In this document: positions 22,427 through 31,380 of the stretch, in pieces
Numbering within the stretch: the stretch's first letter is position 1
Layout: the number at the start of each line of letters is the position of its first letter
From: Candolleomyces eurysporus
Lineage: Eukaryota; Basidiomycota; Agaricomycetes; Agaricales; Psathyrellaceae
Assembly: GCA_027579435.1 (NCBI GenBank)
Contig: JANBPK010000905.1
Span: 1-34,039, forward strand
Direction of reading: 5' to 3'
Length of the DNA: 34,039 nt
Notes under the pieces: model-generated
The model's input: only the letters and a program-made list of their open reading frames with translations
Told to the model about the DNA's origin: nothing
The model's database searches: none
Position numbers and translations under genes: made by a program

Positions 22427-23815
22427 TTATTGAGCCCGAGCGATGGGAGAGAAAGCGACGTACACTTCGGGTCCAGGAATCGGGTACGGCTACATCAACA
22501 ACCACGTCAGCTCATCTTCCTCAAGAGTAGAGGAGCAGATAGACTTACAGGGAGCTCTCCAATGATATACAAGTTATACACAATGCCTACGTACGACAGA
22601 GGTAGCAGCAATTACTAACTCGCGATAAACGGTGAATGGTAGGTAGATTTGAACGTACCGGGGGTCTCAGCCGTATAAGCTCCGGGGAACGAAACGAGGT
22701 CTTTGTCTTCGGGGAGAGCGGTGCCGTTGCCCGTTACTTTGACCTGGATACAGCTCGGGTAGGCTTGGACGCCTGGGTATTTGGTGGCGACGTGTAACGC
22801 CAGTCTATGATATCCTCAGTATGAACGACTATTACGTTGAAGAATGAACTCGGCAGCATTTGAATGGACTGGGATCGGGGCGGGAAAGAACAAAGAAAGA
22901 GCAAGGACGCAGAGGGGAAGGGCATTCGATGGAAAGAGGAATGCAGAGATAGAGGTAGATGTAATGGGAGGAAGAGCGAGAGAAAGAGGGAGGACGACAT
23001 ACATCTCGTGCCGAATCAAATACTGTCCCGCCTTCAAATTCGGCGGGATCCTCACAGTCCACGGTTTGAGCTTGGGCAACGCAAGGCTATCGGATGCCCA
23101 CGTCCCGTCTTCGTACTTTCCTGCGTGATCGATCTTGAACCACACTTTTCTACATGGATGAATGAGTCAATTGAGGTTGGGAGGAATGAACATTACACTT
23201 ACTCTTTCTCAGGCGCCCAGTCCCTGACATCCTCCTCATCGGGTACCCTGGCCATATACGTCAGCACCGGGCCCGTATGCCCGTTTGGCCATTGAGTCCA
23301 GTTGAAAGAGACGGTATCGCCTGAGGCGATGGTTCCGACGAGGGAGGCGGGGGCGCTGCCGCCACCGGAGCGGCCGTGGCATTGGATACTGAAAACGGCT
23401 GGACTCAGTGAGGGTCATCTTGGTGAAGACATAGAGGACGGAGAAATGGAAGTCCAAGAGAAGGAACTGAAGGACGTACTCGATGGAAGCAATATCTTCG
23501 ACAAGCCCTATGAACATCGCGAAATGAGGAGCTAGCCCGAGAGCAGATAGCGTTCGTCACTGACAGTTATTAGGGATCTTACGCATAATGCGCTTAGGCT
23601 GAGGGCATTCGTACCTAATGAAATATCACAATGAAAGATTCGTAGACCAGTAAGCTTGAAAAATGGGCTGGGACATACGCGTCATCGGGTAAGTACCCGG
23701 TATACTTGGTGGAGCCAACCGTCACCTCCTGCACGTACCCGTGCGCTGCTACCTGTAGGATGGGAGACAGCGCTAGGGCTGTGAGAGCGACGAGACTAGG
23801 AAGGAGTTGGATCAT
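22427..23815 (-). CDS. AA9 lytic polysaccharide monooxygenase (secreted)
   Basis: Eight exons on the minus strand: 23679-23815, 23565-23614, 23480-23507, 23203-23388, 23003-23149, 22659-22804, 22549-22586, 22427-22489. They total 264 residues in one frame. AA9 (formerly GH61) enzymes are copper-dependent and cut cellulose or hemicellulose oxidatively outside the cell. A 24-residue signal peptide ends in Ala-Ala and exposes His25, the first copper ligand (HGYVQEV). His109 in GHTGP is the second ligand and Tyr198 in QAYPSC the axial residue. The second-sphere residues His187 (EILALH) and Gln196 sit at the expected spacing of 11 and 2 residues from the Tyr. No carbohydrate-binding module is present. 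Intron 5 is long (198 nt) and pyrimidine-rich. An in-frame upstream ATG (near 23908) was rejected because it would bury the signal peptide. The last two exons are short and less certain. Confidence 0.9.
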
Positions 23816-23920
23816 GGTGTCTTTGTTGAGATTATTGAGCAAGAAGAGTGAAATGGGATAGAAGAGGATGGAAGCGTCGAATTCGATCCTATCGAAAACG
23901 ACCTCCACTATGCATAGGCC

Positions 23921-23928
23921 TATTTATA
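23921..23928 (-). promoter_or_regulatory. TATA box of the AA9 LPMO gene
   Basis: TATAAATA on the minus strand lies about 105 bases before the start codon, leaving room for a leader of roughly 80 nt. It is the best canonical TATA box in the window. Confidence 0.65.
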
Positions 23929-26900
23929 CCTTTCTAGTAGGCTAGCTAGAATAAAATAAGGGTAATCAGAGCAGCTAGAAAAACTATTCGATACCATTTC
24001 CAAAAAATTGAGCATGGGTTAGCACGAGAGAGACCATGAGACTGCGGCATAATTCAGCTTCGAAGAACGACCGAAGAGAAAGCTTGCGGGCAAGACGGTG
24101 ATTGAGAACTAGGCCCTTTCAATTTGGGAAGGGCTCCCTCGTTCGCACAGAGTGTCTACACGGTGGATATTCGGTATGAGATGTGAAGCGAAGCCAGTAC
24201 CAACGGAGCACGAGGACACACATATTCGTGCTCACGTACGAAGATGACGCAGAACCTCTTACGATGAACTCGGAGTCGGGGCCCAAAAGACCAGGTTTGG
24301 AAATAATAGCTCGGCAGATGGTCTTGGTTCCTGAGGTCAATAGATATGTACGTGGGGCTGGTGAGAGCCGATCTCTGAGCCAGGATTCCCCGTCGAGCCC
24401 GAAAAGGCCCAGATGTCGCCTTCCTGAGATTTTAATGGAGAGTCAACTCAGCTCAGAGTAAATGAAGCGCTAGACAGTGTTTGTGGAGCTGCTATTGATT
24501 AAACGTTTACTTGGAGAAGGCTCGACACGATGTGAGAGCACCATATGTATGAATATGTTCGGCCGCTCCTTATCGGGGGCTTGGGTCGCGACTCTGATAT
24601 GTCGAAGGACGGCGGGCTCAAAAATCACCAGAATTAGAGAATCGAGGATAATTTTTTTAGGGGTTTTAATCTCAACTAGACCTGCAGGCACGCCCTTTTC
24701 CTGGGTGGAGCCCATCGAACAAGTCTTTGACTTGGGGAACATCTAAGCACTTTGATTTTGATGCAAGGGGTGGCCCAAGGTTAAGGTTACCTTCGGATCC
24801 AAACATGCAAAAACATCCCCACACTTCGCCGTTCCCACTGCAGGTGGTCGTCCACAATGAAGACGTGGTGGACCACAATTCGACCGATATCATTCCCTAG
24901 TACGCACCGGCTAATTTCAACCGACATCCATCTCTGCCTCTCATGCGCCTCGTCTTCGCTCAATTGCCCTAGTCCTCTACGTCCATCTGGTCCTCTAGTT
25001 CCTTCGAACACATGATGCAAAGCTTCTTTCAGTATTCAAGGGCAGGAAGAAACCACTCTGAATGTCGCGAGGCAAGGCTGTCGCTACATCTGGGCTCTAC
25101 GTCCCTCCCCTGGGCATGAAACAAGGTAGGAGAAAAAGGAAAGGACGTTCCACAAACGGGGAGCCGTCAGGGAGGGTAATGGAGCATCGCGGAATTGTTA
25201 GGTACGCGACCTTGCTATATTCTTTTCTCATATGTTCTGACGTCGGTCATGGACTTATCGATATCTTGCAGATCTTCATTCTTCCCTCTTCCGAACGTAG
25301 CCCCCATCTCCCATTCGTGTAAATTACGCAACACAACAATGACGGAAAATTTATGCTCAGTTGCTGCAAACCTGATCACTTGGTCGTTGGAGATTGCAGC
25401 TCTGTATGTTTACCATTCTATCTCGACTTCGCTGACCGCTGAACATACGCCAAAGTCAAAGTCACGATCTCAACGCATCCTGACGGCGGATAGAACTGGT
25501 GTGTTTGTTCCCTTGCTCTCTATCTCTTGTTCTCACTCATCTAACATCTGATTCACATCCTCGCTCCACACTGAATCCCACTCGAATCTTCTGCACACTT
25601 TTGTCGTCAATCTCGCCAAGTGACTCAGCTCAGAAGCTCGAGAGGTCGTCTGACGAGGCCGAGAAACTGAGCCGAGTCGTGTGTACCTCTTCGTATCCAC
25701 TCTGGGGTTTATGTCGTGCATCACTTCCCGGCGTGACCTATCTTCTTTACTTTTACCCCCACTCGAGTGCTTGAAGGGCTAGATTAGTTGTCGAGATTAT
25801 CTCAACAGCATGTAAAACATACGGTCATGGCGTGAGTCATTCACATCCCACCTTTGATCGCGTACATTTACTTTTTTCAAACCTTCTTGTACCTGCTTTT
25901 AACCCTTTCGGTGCGTTCTCCGGCCATACCTCGATCCGACTGGCGGAAAGCTCGGGACGAAGTAGACATGTGAGCGTTAACACTTACCCCGGACATACCT
26001 CTCGTATGGTTTTCTCTTTGTGTTTCCTTTTTCTGGTTTATCAACGGTGTTGCTTCTGCAAACCTCATGACTCCCTTGCTCTCCTGCATTTAATATTGTT
26101 AGCTTATACTTCGTATAGCCGATCAGGTACGTTGCATGTTCCCAGTCTCGAGTCCGTTTCCACGATTTGTGCTTAATGTTCATCATTCCTTCTGTCTCCC
26201 ACCTCATTGGATGCGAGACATTTCGTTTTCGCAGTGCATCACATAGTACCTCACTAAAGCGCAGTCACCCATTCTGGAACTCTACTGCGACGGAGGATGC
26301 AGTGCGCCTTAGATGTATCGACTGTCGGGTTGGTCGCGACCTTCCTCTTGATGTTATCGATGTCTGACGATATTATCATGAATGCAATCACGATAACAAG
26401 TGGCACGCACGAATCGAAGTTTTAGTCCCCCACCTGATTAACAAATCTCACGCGCGTTGGCTTCTCTCGCTATTTTCTTCCCAAACTTGGTGTTCTCAGC
26501 TCGCTCGGCAACATTTCCTGTGCGAAGTCCTCTCACCCATCTCAAGCGATCATGTTGAATGTAGTGAAATACACTACGGCTCTCACCAGCTTATGAATCC
26601 TTCTTTTATCACGGTGTGAATGCCTTCAGGCCAGGTCCAATGTGGTCTTGCCAAATCAACGACTGTACACATGCACGAAAGCACATGCACTACTCTAAGG
26701 GGTCGGAAGTCGACATTACTTTCTCGCAGGCTTTGGATTCGCCGGTGGAGGCTTCGCTGCTGGAGTTTATACGCCTTGATTTGTAGATGCCCGCGTGCCA
26801 GTATTACAGGCTTAGATTCGGCTGTTTTTTGTTGAGTCATTTCCCTAGGGTTCACAGTATCTAGCTCCCCCTTGTTTGGAAGAACGAGGGCACCAGGGGA

Positions 26901-27200
26901 AGGTGTCGTGCCGCCTTTCTCCTTTGGAGCAGCTTGCTTGCTAGTGCCAACACGACGAAGTTGGTCTAATAAGCCGCCTTTGTGACGGTGTTGATGGGCC
27001 CTTGAATTTCACTCCAGCTTGTACGTTAAGCTCCGCTGAGAGCGCACTCGATGTTGGCAGAAACTGAACAGATGTTGTACAGTACGCTCGGGTCGCCGGT
27101 CCAAGGGAGCGCGCTGTTGACGCTCGGATTGGGGACTTCCCTTAGGGTACGCCTTGGGCCCTCTGTCCTTCAACGGATTCGTATTCACGCCAGAATCAAA
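23929..27200. other. Gene-poor region, no gene recognised
   Basis: About 3.3 kb with only unassignable frames. On the minus strand 24470-25020 can be read as several short spliceable frames (for example the segment starting at 25020), but no domain emerges. From 25200 to 26300 the plus strand is pyrimidine-rich, like 9560-10140 and 13200-13560. A minus-strand frame at 26583-26855 is probably chance or decayed. No terminal repeats, polymerase or transposase motifs were found. Confidence 0.45.
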
Positions 27201-27746
27201 TGATACCGTTCCTTCATCGGCATTGCAAAGGGAAAGCGGATGTTACCTCTAACTACCGAGGGCACAACTCACGTCTGCTACTTCCGACACGCTATGACGC
27301 TCGACGAGCATCTGACTCTGGCGACAAGACAAGACAATTCGGATCTGGGCGCGACGGCGCAATCGGGAGAGCCGCTACGAGGGCACGAGAGCTTCGTGTT
27401 TTCTGTCACAATCTCGCCTGACGGCAAACGCATTCTCTCTAGCTCATACGATCCCGCCATTCGAATCTGGGACTTGGAGACGGGGGCGCAGGTGGGAAGG
27501 CTACTGCGAGGGCACACAATCCGGTGTATTCTGTCGCAATCTCGCCGGACGGCAAGCACATTGTCTCAGGCTCTTATATGACACGGCGATTCGAATCTGG
27601 GATTTGGAGACAAAGGAGCAGATGGGAGAGCCGCCCCGAGGGCCCACCGACTGGGTAAGTATGTCGCAATCTCGCCGGGTGGTAAGCGGATCGTTTCGGG
27701 CGCGGACGACAGCATCATCCGGATTTGGTTTCAAAAAGGATACTAG
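27201..27746 (+). pseudogene. Chimeric DUF2235/WD40 pseudogene
   Basis: The first part matches exon 9 of the full-length genes from its first codons (compare DTVSSIGVA): after a one-base deletion it reads [11 protein letters not shown] and then [15 protein letters not shown]. It then jumps directly into WD40 repeats ([33 protein letters not shown]). Everything between, including the catalytic-His region, the helical module and several repeats, is missing. At least three further frameshifts break the WD40 part before 27746. It is clearly non-functional and is the fourth DUF2235-WD40 copy in the window. Confidence 0.85.
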
Positions 27747-27899
27747 TTTGAAAGGGAAGTAGCTCCACTACTATACGCCGTCCGATGCCAATCTTTCATC
27801 ATGTTCTGCGATAATCATTCCTTTGACCCTTTGGCCTCTTGGACATACTAATATGTTTTCCTCGTTTCTTCTTTCAGAGAATATATTTTCTTGCCTCAT

Positions 27900-29850
27900 C
27901 TCTGTTATCTACATTTATATGTCGACTCGTTCCTCTGGCCAGCCATTATCGAATTTTTGAAGCTCCTTCGAGGTGTCAAAGCTTTCGACGCTATCTCAAT
28001 GTCTTACTCCCTTCTCCATGCCTTTCTCATTGCCGTATTTGGAGATATTCCAGCTGTCTCGATGGTAATGCATATGAAGGGCCACAACGGAATCTCTCCA
28101 TGCCGCATGTGTGGTATCCTTGGTCTTTGTGTCCCCAACTCGAGCGCAACCATTATGTTCCCCTCGACCGCTCTACACATCCGGATGTTGTTGCCGAGCC
28201 TACCGCAGTTCGTGCATATGATCCCACTGCGCTACCTCTTTGAACACACGAGACTCTGCTGGCACAAGCTCGTGAAGTTCAGAGTGCACGCACAGTTACT
28301 AGAGCGAATGCTCTCTCGAAGAGGTATGGCGTCAAAAGTCTCCCAATCCTTTCTCAGCTCGCCTCGCTTGAATTCCCAACTTCCTTTCCCTACGACTTCA
28401 TGCATCTAATATGGGAAAATCTGATCTCCAATCTCATCCTTCACTGGACCGGACAATTCAAGGATCTCAGTGAGGGCGGAGAAGCATAAGAAATCAACAA
28501 AACATGCTGGGAGGCAATCAGGGAGGCAACACTGAAATCGGGAGACACGATACCATCTAGCTATGGCCCGCGTGTGCCGAACATTGCCGCCGACTCAGCT
28601 GCCTACATTTCAGCCGAAATGTGGTCGTTTGGACATTGTACATCGCCCCGGCTCTCCTCAGGCGAGGCTTCCGGGAGTTCATGCTTCTTGTCCGACTGCT
28701 CAGCATTTGCTTGCAGTTTGACATTACCACAGAGGATATTTGTGAAGTTGAAGCTGGATTTGTGAAGTGGGTTTGTGACTATGAGCGGTACGTGTATTGT
28801 GATTCAAGAAATTATCTGCTTCTCAATGCTCTTGTTTGCGGGTTTTATTATTATCAGAAGAATCCGTTACGGCTGTCAGCTTGTCCTGTGACAGTACATG
28901 CTCTTCTACACATCGCTGAAGGGATCCGTGCAATGGGGTCTGTATGGTGCTACTGGGCATTTCCAATGGAACGGTACTGCGGGAAGCTCCAACCCCCCAT
29001 CCGTAGCCGACGCTTTCCGTATGGCTCTTTGGATCGAGATGTCGTCGAAGATGCTCAGTTGACGCAAACCAAAGCTTTGTACGGTGTGGCTGATGAGCTT
29101 TCTCTGCGTCCGGTTCCTTCCATGCACATGGGATTCTCGCATGTTGCATGTACGTGTTTTTCCTACATTTCTTAATATTAATATTGTCTGATCAAGTGCC
29201 CACTACTAGATCAATCATGTATCCTTCTCCCTCCGTCAAAGATAAGACACCCACCAATCAATCAAATCAGTCTCATCGCATCTGCTCTAGTGACGCGCAC
29301 TGATGCTCTTCATCCGACTTTTCACTCAGATGAAGCGCATGCTTCAACCGCAGCATCAAAGAAAAGAAAATGGAAGTTTCTAGTGATTGCACGCATCAAG
29401 GGGATGCTGAAGAATGCGAAATTTTCAGAATGGGGTAAGGTAAAGCGTGTCGACTCGGAGGACGGAGATACTATGTGCTCTGCTTCAATGGGTCGGCGTG
29501 GTGATGATCGTCGTGATTCAACGTTCGTTCGAGTGAGTTCTGAGTTACCTGCTTCATGTTTTATTTCCATCTGAACACTGATCCCTCTAGTACGAAATGT
29601 ATGTCGACAAATATGCTAGCCAGAAGAGCCGAAGACCGATTTACGAGCTCAAGACCTTCCTGTCACGTTCATGGACCCACAAGTACGACAATAACTTACT
29701 CTTGTTCAAGACACCGTCATTCTTGCTGCCATCCGACCCTGCGTTCTCGATACCCGAGCCCCACCAGCAGGGCTCGATATCTATTTCTACTCATCAATGG
29801 GCGCTCTGGACGTTGTCGATATTACCACAATCCAATGTTTGGTAGGGCTC
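27900..29850 (+). mobile_element. Tnp2-type (CACTA) transposase relic
   Basis: Broken remains of a Tnp2-family DNA transposase, readable only by changing frame. In order: a stretch with AVFGDIPAVSMVMHMKGHNG followed by SPCRMC (about 28020-28120), typical of Agaricomycete Tnp2 proteins; LPILSQLASLEFPTSFPYDF (about 28350); FPMERYCGKLQPPIRSRRF (about 28965), as in the DUF4218-type C-terminal part; and a terminal segment with WGKVKRVD, DRRDSTFVR and VVDITTIQCLVG (29430-29845). In-frame stops occur near 28241 and 28486, with frameshifts near 28150, 28625 and 29690. Two intron positions (after 29150 and near 29533-29589) still look spliceable. I could not find terminal inverted repeats. Confidence 0.85.
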
Positions 29851-30560
29851 TCCGGCATAACACCGTCCCTAATTCCATCATCTGAGTCAACCAACACCTC
29901 CTTCCCCTCCTCGGTCTTGGGGTCCACCCACTTTGCTTCGATGGGCAGAGTTTCGTTCTTGAATTTGCTGGCTTTCTGGGCTGTTTTGGAAGGAGCGGGC
30001 GGCGAAGGCGTCTTGGGTTGCACAGGTGAGGTTGTACGAAGCAGCGACGTTTTCGGAGGGGATGCATAGGCAGCAAGCAGTATTCGGCATTGGGGTTGGT
30101 GGGGACGCAGGCCGTGGCTCCTGAGCCGTAGCCGTTGATCATGGATTCGACACCGGCGCCTGCAAGCGAGGAAGAGGGGTTAGCATGTCACTGAGGGGCA
30201 AAGGATTGATCAGACAACAATGCTATGGAATCCATGACAAAAGTTGAGGCGGCGACTCACCAATACCGGCCTTGACCCCATTCGCAATTTGAGTGATGGC
30301 AGTCAACCCGGAGGAGCACTGGTTATTGACGGTGATCGCAGCATCCAGAGTGGCCATACGGGCAGGGAGCACCTTCGGCAGGAAGAGGGAAATTTTTGAC
30401 AACGATTTCGTCGGTGAGTTTAGGTCGAGGGAGACTTGTAAACAGCGCAGACGACGTGAAAGATTGGTTCAGGTTTTCCTGGCTTCAGTGCCTCCTTTCT
30501 TGCCCTCTACGCCGAGAGAGTGTTGGATTTGCGTACGGAAATGAGGAGATTGAGATGAAG
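29836..30560 (-). pseudogene. 3-ketoacyl-CoA thiolase pseudogene (peroxisomal type)
   Basis: The minus strand preserves the thiolase nucleophile region ITVNNQCSSGLTAITQIANG (active-site Cys in QCSSG, about 30310-30330). After a GT-AG intron (about 30161-30261) comes GAGVESMI, then SENVAASYN, TQDAFAARSFQ, KFKNETLPIEAKWVDPKTEE and DDGIRDGV. These are successive blocks of ACAA1/POT1-type thiolases of peroxisomal beta-oxidation. Frame changes are needed between SENVAASYN and the preceding block and again after AARSFQ. The N-terminal part is badly decayed (a GKKGG remnant near 30515). The C-terminal half, with the remaining catalytic His and Cys, is absent: homology stops at about 29845, exactly where the transposase relic on the other strand ends. 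Confidence 0.8.
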
Positions 30561-31380
30561 CTTGATAATAGCAGAAGCTGGAGAACGGGGCGTTAGACTG
30601 AAACCGTAGATCGCTTGGACGAAGGCAAGAGAGAAATGACAGAATGCGTCCTACCATCGAAATGACGCGCAGACCTCATCAAGCCGCCATCAATCCATCA
30701 GCTTCATTCCGGTGACCATATCCTGTGTGCCCATCCCAATCCATCTCGTCGAAACAAAGACATACTCGCTAGCTTGGCGCTCATACCTACTGAATCTAGA
30801 CCCACGGCTCTGCCTCGCTACCGGTATGTCGGACAGCTATGAACTAACTAGGACGGGTACGGGAGTTGTCGTGACCGGCTGGAATGACTCTGCACTCCAG
30901 GCGGTTTGGGGGTGGGCTGGAACGTGCCAGCCTCGAGGCAAGAGCACCTATCTTCATTCTTGTTGGCAATTCCTCCTCATATGGCCATTTTTGGCGAGCT
31001 GCCAACCCATTCCAAATACGAAGCGACGGTGGTGACCTTGTTCCAAGCAACTGACGTCTACATCGGATGGTTTGATATTCAGGCAGGTCTTGTCCTTCTT
31101 ATCGAGGCTGTCAAATTCTGACCATATTCGTATAAATGTGTCAACAAATCAACCCTCCCCGCAATAAGCCATGACGAGGCAGGGTACCCCATTTCAATGA
31201 CATCTCTATTGGTGAGGCATTCATTTACCCGTTTACGAACCTGCCATCCGTTATTGCAATGATTTTTCGATCATTTCGGAGACCAAATACTCGATATATA
31301 GTAGCGAAGAGACGGTGCACTTGATCATTAACAAGTTCTCTCCTCTCTGGTGTCGGTTCATTGCCTTGGCCTCCTCGACC
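30561..31380. other. Intergenic region and promoter of the second DUF2235-WD40 gene
   Basis: Most of this stretch holds no recognisable gene. A plus-strand frame around 30906-31121 ends in ATDVYIGWFDIQAGLVLLIE and may be a small remnant of something unidentified. The last 100 bases hold a TATA-like box (31295-31300) and a pyrimidine tract before the start codon. Confidence 0.5.
31295..31300 (+). promoter_or_regulatory. TATA-like box of the second DUF2235-WD40 gene
   Basis: TATATA within GATATATAG, 81 bases before the start codon, followed by TTCTCTCCTCTC. It corresponds to the element at 1327-1332 before the first paralogue. Confidence 0.5.

Noticed and set aside
23816..23908. Upstream in-frame ATG of the LPMO gene as the true start
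   Set aside because: It would add about 31 residues before the signal peptide and prevent His25 from being exposed. The TATA box position fits the downstream start.
24470..25020. Minus-strand frames that can be linked by GT-AG introns
   Set aside because: Several alternative links are equally good, none gives a known domain, and a plus-strand frame of similar quality overlaps them.
27766..27777. CACTACTATACG as a possible terminal inverted repeat of the Tnp2 element
   Set aside because: No matching reverse complement was found downstream of the transposase relic. CACTA occurs several times by chance in the window.
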